NCBI GenBank assembly: GCA_947085035.1
Contig: CAMTUW010000032.1
Span: forward strand, 1-27,547
DNA: 27,547 nucleotides
Direction of reading: 5' to 3'
From: CAMTUW01 sp947085035
GTDB taxonomy: Bacteria > Actinomycetota > Coriobacteriia > Anaerosomatales > PHET01
The position numbers were made by a program, and so were the translations under genes. Positions 8,378-15,828 of this stretch are shown in pieces. Under the pieces are notes generated by a model that ran no database searches, was not told the origin of the DNA, and saw only the letters and a program-made list of their open reading frames with translations. Positions within the stretch are counted from its first letter, which is position 1, and every line of letters starts with the position of its first letter.

Positions 8378-8406
8378 TTGTGAACATTCGTTCAGCTTGA
8401 TAGAGT
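8378..8406 (+). promoter_or_regulatory. Candidate promoter for the hexaheme cytochrome gene
   Basis: TTGTGA (8378-8383) and TAGAGT (8401-8406) are separated by 17 bases, each matching four of six positions of the housekeeping sigma consensus. They sit in an AT-rich 85-base gap, unusual in this GC-rich window, so the cytochrome may be expressed more strongly than the genes before it. This is prediction by eye only. Confidence 0.4.
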
Positions 8407-8437
8407 GTTAAGCGTGCCGAACCATCTAGGAGGAGCA

Positions 8438-9373
8438 ATGGGAATCTCTCGCAAGACATGGGCGCTGTTCGCGCTCGCGGCGGTCGTGGCACTGGCTCTC
8501 GCTGTGCCGGCGTTCGCCACCGTAGGTGACGGCGGCTACATGACTTGGAGTACGCTCGGCGGGACCAACGGCACGTCGCCGCATGGCGGCTACACCACCA
8601 CGACGTCGAAGTGCGTGGTATGCCACTCGGTTCACAAGGCGGATCCTTTCGGTGAGCTGTTGTTGAGGGGCACCGTCGCCGGTGCGTGCGAGTACTGCCA
8701 CGTTGGCGGAGGCGGTGGCTATACGACCGTGTATGGAGGCAACAGTGCCAACTACATGGGCGACGATCACAACAACGCGCACAACTCTTGGACCATCGGT
8801 TCGACGGACTATGGCGTGCAGTGCACGGATTGCCATCAGGTTCACGGCGCCAACGTCGCAATGACCAACAACGCGTACCTCACGTCGAACATCCTCGTGG
8901 GCGGTAAGACGTATTCCGGTACGAACTACGACCCGTTCGCCCAGGCGCCGCTGTCCACGGACAACAGTGACACGGCGCTCACCAAGTGGTGCACCGCCTG
9001 CCACGACGCGAGCATCGGCAAGGGCTACAACTACTACAACGGTCCCGACTGGTCGAGCGGCACGCCGGACACTTCTGGAATGCCGTACAACTCAGCTTCG
9101 CACGTCATGACGGATGACATCGCGACCTACACGTTCCCCGACGGGTCATCGGGTCAGGTCGCATGGCGTGGCTCGGCCCAGTGCTCCTCGTGTCACTCGA
9201 GTGGCTATCGTACGGCCGCGTGGCCGCACTTCACGCCGGGCGCCCGCTTCCTCGTGACCGCGGCGAGCTCCGCTTCTGCGACGCCGGCCGCAGCCACCAA
9301 CACCAAAGCCGACGGTGTCTGCCTCCGCTGTCACCGCAACGGTGCCGGTGCGGGCGTAGGTATCAACTTCTAG
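8438..9373 (+). CDS. Secreted hexaheme c-type cytochrome, candidate OmcS-like filament subunit
   Basis: This 311-residue protein has a clear signal peptide (basic MGISRK, hydrophobic core, cleavage expected after AFA at residue 27). Six CXXCH sites start at residues 59 (CVVCH), 84 (CEYCH), 129 (CTDCH), 185 (CTACH), 249 (CSSCH) and 295 (CLRCH). The first and third continue as CXXCHxxH, and many single His residues could serve as distal ligands. The last heme lies close to the C-terminus. Heme number, the close 1-2 pair after an LLLRG segment, the CXXCHxxHG form of heme 3 and the WC-x-x-CH heme 4 match what I remember of OmcS, the Geobacter nanowire cytochrome; the protein is shorter. Start: ATG at 8438 with AGGAGG four bases upstream; an upstream in-frame start would precede both this site and the signal peptide. 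A terminator follows at 9398. Filament formation is a hypothesis. Confidence 0.93.
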   Translation: MGISRKTWALFALAAVVALALAVPAFATVGDGGYMTWSTLGGTNGTSPHGGYTTTTSKCVVCHSVHKADPFGELLLRGTVAGACEYCHVGGGGGYTTVYGGNSANYMGDDHNNAHNSWTIGSTDYGVQCTDCHQVHGANVAMTNNAYLTSNILVGGKTYSGTNYDPFAQAPLSTDNSDTALTKWCTACHDASIGKGYNYYNGPDWSSGTPDTSGMPYNSASHVMTDDIATYTFPDGSSGQVAWRGSAQCSSCHSSGYRTAAWPHFTPGARFLVTAASSASATPAAATNTKADGVCLRCHRNGAGAGVGINF

Positions 9374-9397
9374 TCCGGTTCCACCAGCAAGAAGCAC

Positions 9398-9425
9398 GAA
9401 AGGCGCCGCACCTGCGGCGCCTTTC
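9398..9425. terminator. Strong hairpin terminator between convergent genes
   Basis: GAAAGGCGCCGC and GCGGCGCCTTTC form a perfect 12-base-pair stem around the loop ACCT, with A-rich and T-rich ends on either side. It lies 24 bases after the hexaheme cytochrome stop and 22 bases from the end of the - strand tetraheme gene, so it can terminate transcription from both sides. Confidence 0.88.
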
Positions 9426-9447
9426 TCGTTGCGGCGCCTGAGGCCGA

Positions 9448-10092
9448 TCAGGGCGTTTCGGGTTCGTGGCCCTGGGCGCCGTGGCACCGAGTGCAGTCAT
9501 CGTCTTGCGCGAACGCATCGAGGTGCAGGAACATCTCGCCGTTTCTGGCCTTGACAGCTCTGGAGATCGCGCGCTCATGGCAGCTGCGGCAGGTCGACGG
9601 TGGCACGCGATGTCCACGTGGGGCGCTTCCTGTCAGTTCCAGGTACAGGCTGTGGGTGCGCGATGTCAGGGCGTTCGGCAGGCTCTCCCAGCGTCGGCCC
9701 TCGTGGCAGCGGATGCATTCCACTTCCGAGTGGGCCGAAAGCGCCCAGCTCTCCGTCGGCTTCGCCATGGCGTGACAGGTGCGTATGCAGTACTGGTTGG
9801 ACGAGGTGGCCTGATACCACAGCGCCGTGGCCCCGGCCGCACCAATGGTCACCACGGTGATTCCCAGTGCCACACCAGCGGCACGACGCTTCCTGAGACT
9901 GGCCGCCGAAGGCTGCGGCTCCCCCGCGCGGCTGCGGGCAGCGCTCGTGCTTGCGGGCAGCGAGTACGCGATGAGAACCAGTACGACCACGATCGCGAGG
10001 ACCACAACGATCGCCACTGCCGTCGCGAGCGCTGCCGCGTTGCGAGAGGGATCCTCGAACAGCCGCCAAAGCGCGTCGAAAAACTGCTGCAC
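9448..10092 (-). CDS. NapC/NrfH-type tetraheme membrane cytochrome, probable quinol dehydrogenase
   Basis: This 214-residue protein has two membrane helices (about 19-43 and 71-92), with a basic RKRR just before the second, so the hemes lie outside. Four heme sites follow: CIRTCH at 102-107 (a CX3CH form), CIRCH at 126, CRSCH at 168 and CTRCH at 200. The first continues as CHAM, like the CXXCHxM of NrfH, where Met is the ligand of heme 1, and KPTESWALSAHSEVECIRCH matches the stretch between hemes 1 and 2 of that family. Known members oxidise menaquinol and pass electrons to other multiheme proteins, here plausibly the neighbouring hexaheme or giant cytochromes (inference). Unusual features are the extra N-terminal helix and the widened first motif. 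GTG at 10092 is chosen because AGGAGG lies eight bases before it; the frame is open further upstream to a GTG at 10164. Confidence 0.88.
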   Translation of the reverse strand: MQQFFDALWRLFEDPSRNAAALATAVAIVVVLAIVVVLVLIAYSLPASTSAARSRAGEPQPSAASLRKRRAAGVALGITVVTIGAAGATALWYQATSSNQYCIRTCHAMAKPTESWALSAHSEVECIRCHEGRRWESLPNALTSRTHSLYLELTGSAPRGHRVPPSTCRSCHERAISRAVKARNGEMFLHLDAFAQDDDCTRCHGAQGHEPETP

Positions 10093-10100
10093 GGCGGCAC

Positions 10101-10106
10101 CCTCCT
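10101..10106 (-). promoter_or_regulatory. Ribosome binding site deciding the start of the tetraheme gene
   Basis: A perfect AGGAGG on the - strand lies eight bases before the GTG at 10092, which favours this start over the longer open frame beginning at 10164. Confidence 0.7.
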
Positions 10107-10277
10107 CGCGAGACCGTTCCAATGCGCTGTCCCTGCGGGACCGCCACGTGGGCATTCCGCGCACATCCTATCACGCGTGGTGATGCCTCATCTGTGTGGA
10201 GATTGCGAAGTACGGGCGCTGTATCCGGGGCGCAAGGTATCATGAAGAGGCGCGAAAGTTGCTGAATCCTCAATCGA

Positions 10278-10320
10278 CCCGTGCCGATGGTAGGATTGGG
10301 TTTCCGCACGGGCGAAAGCC
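10278..10320 (+). promoter_or_regulatory. Candidate structured leader before the lipoprotein gene
   Basis: CCCGTGC (10278-10284) and GCACGGG (10306-10312) can form a seven-base-pair stem around a 21-base G-rich loop. The overlapping GGC-GAAA-GCC (10311-10320) forms a GNRA-capped hairpin. The two structures share two bases, and the ribosome binding site AGGAGG (10327-10332) follows directly. I cannot match it to a known riboswitch class; it may be chance. Confidence 0.3.
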
Positions 10321-10337
10321 ATATCCAGGAGGTAGAT

Positions 10338-10979
10338 GTGCACAGTCGTCTTGCGTCGCTCAGCGCCGTCGTGCTCGTGGTCGCATCGCTTGCCGTCATG
10401 ACGGTTGTGACGGCGGGGTGTTCCCGCGACACGGGCAAGCCGACCCAGCTCGGCTTGAGGGACGCTGACAAATCGGGCTCGAGTTCAGGCGCCACGGGCT
10501 CGACCGACGCTACGGGTTCGGTGGGAACGACCGGATCGCCGAAGACACCCTCCGGCGAGAAGAGCCCATCGGGCGCTGCGCCGTCAGACAACTCGCCGAA
10601 CAAGCCCACCGCCCCTGGCGGTCAGACCGACCCGAAGAAGCCGAGCACCTCGGCCAAGACGGTTCGCATCCTGTGGTGGAACGACACCGTCAACAAGCCA
10701 CCCAAATCACCCGAGATCGTGTTCGCCGGTAAAAGCTACAAGCCCGCCTCGGGCAAGAGTGACATCGGCTCGATCGGCCCTGCCGCAATCGAACGGGACC
10801 TCGAGTTCACAATCTACCCCCAGGGGCGCGCCGGCAAAGCGTTCGTGGCCACGTTTCGTGTCACTGCGGACATGATGTCGAACTCGGATGTCGATGCGAT
10901 CCACATCGAGATATCCGATGGGCAGGTTCGCGTGCTCGGTAACCCGATCCCGAACTTCATTCAGGCGTTTCCGCGCTAG
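10338..10979 (+). CDS. Secreted lipoprotein of unknown function with a Ser/Thr/Pro/Gly linker
   Basis: This 213-residue protein starts with a lipoprotein signal ending in the lipobox VTAGC, with the lipidated Cys at residue 28. A long flexible region (about 32-112) rich in Ser, Thr, Gly, Pro and Lys follows and may span the cell wall. The C-terminal part (about 113-213) begins TVRILWWNDT and looks like a small beta-rich domain; it has no Cys other than the lipidated one and no recognisable family. The start is GTG at 10338, five bases after a perfect AGGAGG; a longer in-frame start at 10281 would put the signal peptide far inside the protein. An overlapping ATG at 10336 is out of frame. The linker is also a plausible O-glycosylation target. 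The phosphohexomutase gene follows after 26 bases. Confidence 0.82.
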   Translation: MHSRLASLSAVVLVVASLAVMTVVTAGCSRDTGKPTQLGLRDADKSGSSSGATGSTDATGSVGTTGSPKTPSGEKSPSGAAPSDNSPNKPTAPGGQTDPKKPSTSAKTVRILWWNDTVNKPPKSPEIVFAGKSYKPASGKSDIGSIGPAAIERDLEFTIYPQGRAGKAFVATFRVTADMMSNSDVDAIHIEISDGQVRVLGNPIPNFIQAFPR

Positions 10980-11005
10980 GCGCTCAAGGGGGAGGTTGGT
11001 AGTAC

Positions 11006-12400
11006 ATGGGTGCTGAAATCCGCTTCGGCACTGATGGCTGGCGCGCCGTGATCGGCGAGGAGTTCACTTACGCCAACGTCCGTCGCTTAGCTGACGCGGC
11101 CGGCCGCGTGTTCGCCGAGGACTTTCCCGGCGGCGTCGTCCTCGTGGGCTACGACACCCGCTTCGAGGCCGCGTCCTTCGCGGGGGCTGTCGCCTCTGTT
11201 CTGGCCTCGCACGGCCTGACCGTGAAGCTCTCGGATCGCTATCTGCCAACCCCCGCGCTGTGCTGGTCGGTTGCCAGACAGGAGGGCGCAGCAGGCGGTG
11301 TGATGCTGACCGCGAGTCACAATCCGGCCGAGTACCTCGGCCTCAAGCTGCGGATGCCCGATGGCGGTGCCTCGCCGGTCAGCTTCACTCAGCGCGTCGA
11401 GGAGGCGCTGGTTGACGAGCCGCCCAGAGCAGGAGCGGCCTATGAGACGGTTGATCTGCTGGCTCCGTACCTGGACGCATTGCGCGCTGCGGTTGACGGA
11501 GACGTGATCGCCGCAGCGAACCTGCGAGTCGTCGTGGACCCGCTGTTCGGAGCGGGCCAGGGCTACCTCGCTCAGACGCTGCGCTCCCTCGGCGTGGAGG
11601 TCACCGAGATCCACTCCGAGCGCAACCCGGGCTTCGGTGGCCTGCATCCCGAGCCGATCCCGCCATGGACCGACGCCGCTCGTGATGCCGTGACCGCAGG
11701 CGGCTACGACGCCGCATTCGTGACCGACGGAGACGCGGACCGCATCGGCGCCCTCGACGCGACAGGTGCCTTCGTCAGTCCGCATCGCATCATCGCGCTC
11801 ATCGCGCGCCACCTGGTCGAGGACAAGGGGCTGACCGGCCGCATCGTCAAGACGCTCTCGACTTCCGTGGTCGTCGACCGTCTCGCCTCGCGCTTGGGGC
11901 TCGAGGTCGTGACCACGCCTGTGGGCTTCAAGTGGATCTACGAGGAGATGGTCGCGGGAGGGGTGCTTCTGGGTGGCGAGGAGTCCGGAGGCATCGGCAT
12001 ACCGAGTCACGTGCGCGAGCGCGATGGCCTGCTGATGGCGCTCCTGCTCGCCGAGATGATGGCGCACCGGGGCCAGGGCCTGGGCGGACTCGTGGACGAC
12101 CTCTTCGAGCTCACGGGCCCCATGGAGTACGGGCGCCTCGACCTCAAGCTGGCCCCAGCCGTCATGAGCGACTTCGTGACGCGCATGCCGTCTCTGAATC
12201 CGGCGGCTCTCGCCGGTCTTGAGGTGCGAGAGGTGCTGCGTGTCGACGGCGTGAAGTTCTTCCTGCCCGATGACGCCTGGTTGCTCATGCGCACGTCAGG
12301 CACCGAGCCACTTGTGCGCATCTACGCCGAGGCGTCCTCGATGGGGGTGGTCGACGACCTTCTCGCGGCCGGACGCGAACTCGTCGAGGCGCGGGCATGA
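11006..12400 (+). CDS. Phosphoglucomutase/phosphomannomutase family enzyme
   Basis: This 464-residue alpha-D-phosphohexomutase interconverts sugar 6- and 1-phosphates, supplying precursors for nucleotide sugars. All four active-site loops are visible: the phosphoserine loop TASHNP with Ser104, the metal loop DGDADR at residues 241-246, the sugar-binding loop GGEESGG from residue 323, and the phosphate-binding loop RTSGTEP from residue 429. The N-terminal IRFGTDGWRA is typical of the family. Length is normal. Substrate preference (glucose, mannose or glucosamine phosphate) cannot be told from these motifs. The start ATG at 11006 follows a GGGGGAGG stretch about 11 bases upstream. Its stop overlaps the ATG of the glycosyltransferase gene by four bases, placing it in the surface-polysaccharide operon. 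Confidence 0.95.
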   Translation: MGAEIRFGTDGWRAVIGEEFTYANVRRLADAAGRVFAEDFPGGVVLVGYDTRFEAASFAGAVASVLASHGLTVKLSDRYLPTPALCWSVARQEGAAGGVMLTASHNPAEYLGLKLRMPDGGASPVSFTQRVEEALVDEPPRAGAAYETVDLLAPYLDALRAAVDGDVIAAANLRVVVDPLFGAGQGYLAQTLRSLGVEVTEIHSERNPGFGGLHPEPIPPWTDAARDAVTAGGYDAAFVTDGDADRIGALDATGAFVSPHRIIALIARHLVEDKGLTGRIVKTLSTSVVVDRLASRLGLEVVTTPVGFKWIYEEMVAGGVLLGGEESGGIGIPSHVRERDGLLMALLLAEMMAHRGQGLGGLVDDLFELTGPMEYGRLDLKLAPAVMSDFVTRMPSLNPAALAGLEVREVLRVDGVKFFLPDDAWLLMRTSGTEPLVRIYAEASSMGVVDDLLAAGRELVEARA

Positions 12401-13569
12401 CGCAGGGTTCCCCCGTGCGCGTCACGATGGTCAACAAGTACTACCCGCCGCATCTCGGCGGGGTGGAGTTCCACCTGCGCGATCTCTCGGAAGGGCTCGT
12501 CGAGCACGCCGATGCTCACGTGCGAGCGATCGTGTGCAATGGCGAGAACCGCCGTCTCGAAGAGGTTGTGGGCGGTGTGGAGGTGCTTCGCCTGCCGCGA
12601 GCGTTCCATGCGTCCTCGACACCCGTCGCCCTCGGTTTCGCTCGTGAACTGCGCGCGGAGGCCCGTCGCACGCCTGCGCCCGACTTGTTCCACTTCCACT
12701 TCCCGTACCCGTGGGGCGAGGTCGCGTGGCTCGGTGCTCGACCCGACAAGCCGATGGTCGTGACGTACCACAGCGACATCGTCAGGCAAAGGATCGCGCT
12801 CGCGGCCTACCGGCCCTTGCTCGAGCGCTTCCTCGACTCGGCCGATCTCATCATCGCCTCTTCGCCGAACATGATCGCTCACTCCGAGTTCCTCGCATCG
12901 CGTGCGGAGAAGTGCCGACACGTCGACTTCGGGCTGCACGTCGAGACCTTCGCCGGAGGTGTCGCGACCGAAGCGCGCGCGAAAGAGCTCCGCGCCGAAC
13001 ACGCCGGTCGGCGCATCGTGTTGTTCGTGGGTCGATTGATCTACTACAAAGGAGCGGACGTTCTCGTTCGAGCCATGGAGCATCTGGACGCCGACCTCGT
13101 CATGATCGGACGCGGGCCTCTCGAGGGCGAGCTGCGTCAGATCGCCCAAGCGTGCGGGATCATCGATCGGGTGCACTTCGTCCCCCCGGTCGACGAAGCC
13201 GATCTCGCGGCGTGGTACCACGCCGCCGACGTCTTCGCACTGCCCAGCGTCGCGCGCAGTGAGGCGTTCGGGCTCGTTCAGATCGAGGCCCACGCGGCAG
13301 GCACCCCGGTCGTGTCCACGGACCTGACCACCGGAGTCCCCTACGCGAACCTCGACGGCGTCACGGGGTTGACGGTTCGCCTGGGTGACGTCTCGGCACT
13401 CGCGGCGGCACTCCAGCGGCTGCTCTCAGACGAGGTGCTGCGCTCGCGCTTGGGCCGCCAGGCCAAGGAGCGTGCGCTTCGGGACTTCACCGTGAAACGG
13501 ATGGTCGCAAACACCCTCACCGTCTACGATGAGGCCATCAGACTCCACGCGTCGCGGACAGGGGGGTAG
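12397..13569 (+). CDS. GT4-family glycosyltransferase
   Basis: This 390-residue cytoplasmic or membrane-associated GT-B enzyme transfers a sugar from a nucleotide donor to a growing glycan. The N-terminal domain starts with VNKYYPPHLGGVEFHLRDLS, the usual acceptor-side loop of the family. The C-terminal donor domain contains GRLIYYKGADVLVRAME, and the EX7E motif EAFGLVQIE with Glu289 and Glu297, followed by AHAAGTPVVST. Length is typical and no part is missing. It overlaps the phosphohexomutase gene by four bases and is followed nine bases later by the polyprenyl-phosphate sugar transferase gene. The three together look like a small exopolysaccharide or protein-glycan module. The exact sugar is unknown. 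Confidence 0.92.
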   Translation: MTQGSPVRVTMVNKYYPPHLGGVEFHLRDLSEGLVEHADAHVRAIVCNGENRRLEEVVGGVEVLRLPRAFHASSTPVALGFARELRAEARRTPAPDLFHFHFPYPWGEVAWLGARPDKPMVVTYHSDIVRQRIALAAYRPLLERFLDSADLIIASSPNMIAHSEFLASRAEKCRHVDFGLHVETFAGGVATEARAKELRAEHAGRRIVLFVGRLIYYKGADVLVRAMEHLDADLVMIGRGPLEGELRQIAQACGIIDRVHFVPPVDEADLAAWYHAADVFALPSVARSEAFGLVQIEAHAAGTPVVSTDLTTGVPYANLDGVTGLTVRLGDVSALAAALQRLLSDEVLRSRLGRQAKERALRDFTVKRMVANTLTVYDEAIRLHASRTGG

Positions 13570-13578
13570 CGCCCGGAC

Positions 13579-14949
13579 ATGCTGTCATCGAGACGTTTCG
13601 TCGCGCTATCGGTCTTTCTCGACGGCCTGCTCATCAACGTGGCCGTCGTTCTCGCGTTCTTTGTGCGTTTCCAAGGTGACATCCCCACGTTCAACTTCGA
13701 GGCGTACCTTCTCCTCGCGCCGTTTTCCACCGCGATCTATCTGATGAGTGCGTGGGCTTACGGGCTCTACGACGTCGAACGGGTCGAGACCACGTGGATC
13801 GTCATCCGGTCCGTGTTCGTCGCTGTGACCATGGGTACGGTGCTCGTTGCCGCGATCGCGTTCTTCGGCGGCGAGAGAACCGTGAGCTTCGCGCGCTGGA
13901 CGATTCTTCTGGGCTGGCTGTTCGGCATCATTCTCCTTGTCGCGTGGCGCCTCGCCTTCTTGCGAGTGGGGCGGCTGCACTGGCCCGAGCAGCGTGTGGT
14001 GCTCGTGGGCACCGGGCCCGTCGCTGTGGAACTCGCCCAGGAACTCACGCGCAGGGCCAAGTGGGGCTGGCGCGTGTGCGGCCTGCTCGAGGTTGACTCC
14101 ACGCCAGCGTCGCACGCGACGGTCGGTGGCTTCCCGGTACTCGGCAATGCCACCGATGCGGCCCGGATCACGCGCGAGCAAGACGCGAACCGCATCATCG
14201 TGGTGAGCCCCATCGCGCTTCGCGAGCTGGTCGAGTCGCTGGTGATCGCCGACGAACTCCGTGTCAGAGTCGACGTGGTGCCCGAGCTCTACGAGATCTT
14301 CATCGGCCGCGTGGATGCGCTCATAGGCGACATCCCGCTGATGAAGATCACCGAGTCCTCGGTTCCACGTTACTACCGTGCGGCCAAGCGGGCCATGGAC
14401 GTGGCGGGCGCGTTGGCGCTGCTCGTGATCGCGGGGCCGGTTCTGCTCGCTGGCATGCTTGCCGTGTGGCTCTCGGACGGCGCTCCGACCATCTTCGCCC
14501 AAACGCGGACGGGAGCCGGTCTCAAGCCGTTTCGGGTCTACAAGCTGCGCACGATGATCAATGACGCCGAGAAGCACTGCGGCCCGGTTCTCGCCGAGGA
14601 AGACGACCCGCGCGTGACCAAGGTCGGCCGTTTCCTGAGGACGTACCGCGTCGACGAGCTGCCGCAGCTCATCAACATCCTCAAAGGCGAGATGAGCTTC
14701 GTGGGCCCCCGTCCCGAGCGCCCCTACTTCGTCGACCAGTACCTGACAGAGATTCCCGGATACGGCGAGCGCTTTCGCGTGAAGCCGGGGGTGACCGGGC
14801 TCGCCCAGGTCAGCGGCGGCTACGCCACGACGCCGGAGCGCAAGCTCAAGTACGACCTCATCTACATGTACCACCAGAACTTCGCGATGGATGTGCAGAT
14901 CATCGCCGAGACGCTCAAGGTGGTTCTCACGGGGCACGGCGCGCGCTAG
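13579..14949 (+). CDS. Polyprenyl-phosphate sugar-1-phosphate transferase (WbaP/EpsL-type)
   Basis: This 456-residue protein has four N-terminal membrane helices (roughly residues 5-130), a Rossmann-like domain (QRVVLVGTGPVAVELAQEL, about 138-260) and a C-terminal catalytic domain beginning KRAMDVAGALALL. Catalytic-domain motifs are all present: YKLRTM, VDELPQLINILKGEMSFVGP with the Asp359-Glu360 pair, PRPERPYF and KPGVTGLAQVSG. Such enzymes start glycan synthesis by moving a sugar phosphate from a nucleotide sugar to undecaprenyl phosphate at the membrane. It is full length. It follows the GT4 gene by nine bases and precedes the second ccsA by 31 bases on the same strand, linking glycan synthesis and cytochrome maturation genes physically. 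The sugar specificity is not evident. Confidence 0.93.
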   Translation: MLSSRRFVALSVFLDGLLINVAVVLAFFVRFQGDIPTFNFEAYLLLAPFSTAIYLMSAWAYGLYDVERVETTWIVIRSVFVAVTMGTVLVAAIAFFGGERTVSFARWTILLGWLFGIILLVAWRLAFLRVGRLHWPEQRVVLVGTGPVAVELAQELTRRAKWGWRVCGLLEVDSTPASHATVGGFPVLGNATDAARITREQDANRIIVVSPIALRELVESLVIADELRVRVDVVPELYEIFIGRVDALIGDIPLMKITESSVPRYYRAAKRAMDVAGALALLVIAGPVLLAGMLAVWLSDGAPTIFAQTRTGAGLKPFRVYKLRTMINDAEKHCGPVLAEEDDPRVTKVGRFLRTYRVDELPQLINILKGEMSFVGPRPERPYFVDQYLTEIPGYGERFRVKPGVTGLAQVSGGYATTPERKLKYDLIYMYHQNFAMDVQIIAETLKVVLTGHGAR

Positions 14950-14980
14950 GCACTACGCTGACACGACAAGAAGGAGCAAC

Positions 14981-15811
14981 ATGACGGCAGAGATCATCTG
15001 GATGTGGGTCGCGATCACTCTCTTCGCGCTTGGGACCGCGATATACATCGCCGGGGTCGTCTTCAACAACGAGAAGCGCACGTGGTTGGCGTATCGCGTG
15101 TCGCTACTGGGAATCGTGCCGCTGATTGTCGCGTTGGCGATTCGCTGGATTCGCGTGGGGCACGGACCCTATCTGGGCTTCTACGAGGTCACCGCCGCTC
15201 TCACCTTCTTCTCGCTCGTGACGTTCGCACTGTTGGTGTGGCGGTATCCAAGCCTCGTGTCCATTGGGGTCGCTGTGATGCCGGTCGTACTGTTGCTCAT
15301 GGGCGGTGCGCTGCTTTCGCCCAAGAGCGGCCTGCCCATCACGCCTGCTCTGGCGAGCTACTGGCTCGCGATTCACGTGATCTTCTCGGACCTCGCATTC
15401 GGCGCGTTCGTGGGCTCTTTCGCGCTGGCCGTCGTGCTCGTGGTGCGCGAACGTTCCACAACCGGTGTCTGGGCGCGTCGGTTCGAGCGCTTGCCGTCGC
15501 AAGAGGTCGTCGACGACCTCTCGTTCAGGCTCATCTCGGCCGGCTTCCTGTTCTGGTGCGTGATGACCGCATCGGGGGCCATCTGGGCCAACGAAGCGTG
15601 GGGACGCTACTGGGCCTGGGATCCTATCGAGGTGTGGACGCTCGTGGTGCTGCTCGTCTATGCGGCGTACCTGCATCTCAGGCTCACGATGGGATGGCGC
15701 GACGAGAAGGCAGCCTGGTTCGCTATCGTCGCGCTGCCGATCTGCGCGTTCTCGCTGCTCGGTATCCCGATCGTGTTCAACTCGATTCACGCCGGGTACC
15801 TCACCGGGTGA
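14981..15811 (+). CDS. ccsA: CcsA/ResC, heme-handling cytochrome c synthase subunit (copy 2)
   Basis: This 276-residue polytopic protein has the heme-handling signature WANEAWGRYWAWDPIEVW, with W-A-W-D at residues 211-214. The flanking His61 (RVGHGP) and His270 (NSIHAGY) and the membrane His132 (AIHVIF) are all kept. It aligns by eye over its whole length with the CcsA at 5444-6277, so the two arose by duplication. Unlike the first copy it is not preceded by resB: the matching resB lies on the other strand at 17307-18725, beyond the LuxE-like gene. The start ATG at 14981 has AAGGAG five bases upstream. Its stop lies only 17 bases from the end of the convergent LuxE-like gene, with no terminator visible between them. 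Confidence 0.95.
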   Translation: MTAEIIWMWVAITLFALGTAIYIAGVVFNNEKRTWLAYRVSLLGIVPLIVALAIRWIRVGHGPYLGFYEVTAALTFFSLVTFALLVWRYPSLVSIGVAVMPVVLLLMGGALLSPKSGLPITPALASYWLAIHVIFSDLAFGAFVGSFALAVVLVVRERSTTGVWARRFERLPSQEVVDDLSFRLISAGFLFWCVMTASGAIWANEAWGRYWAWDPIEVWTLVVLLVYAAYLHLRLTMGWRDEKAAWFAIVALPICAFSLLGIPIVFNSIHAGYLTG

Positions 15812-15828
15812 CGCGAACCGCGCAGGAA

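Noticed and set aside
10093..10164. N-terminal extension of the tetraheme cytochrome
   Set aside because: The perfect AGGAGG eight bases before the GTG at 10092 makes the shorter form much more likely.
10203..10243. Promoter for the lipoprotein gene (TATCAT at 10238)
   Set aside because: No acceptable -35 element at the right distance.
13606..14937. 443-codon open frame on the - strand opposite the sugar-phosphate transferase
   Set aside because: The + strand protein has every catalytic motif. The opposite frame is a His/Arg/Asp-rich shadow.
15812..15828. Terminator between convergent ccsA copy 2 and the LuxE-like gene
   Set aside because: The gap is only 17 bases and shows no hairpin.
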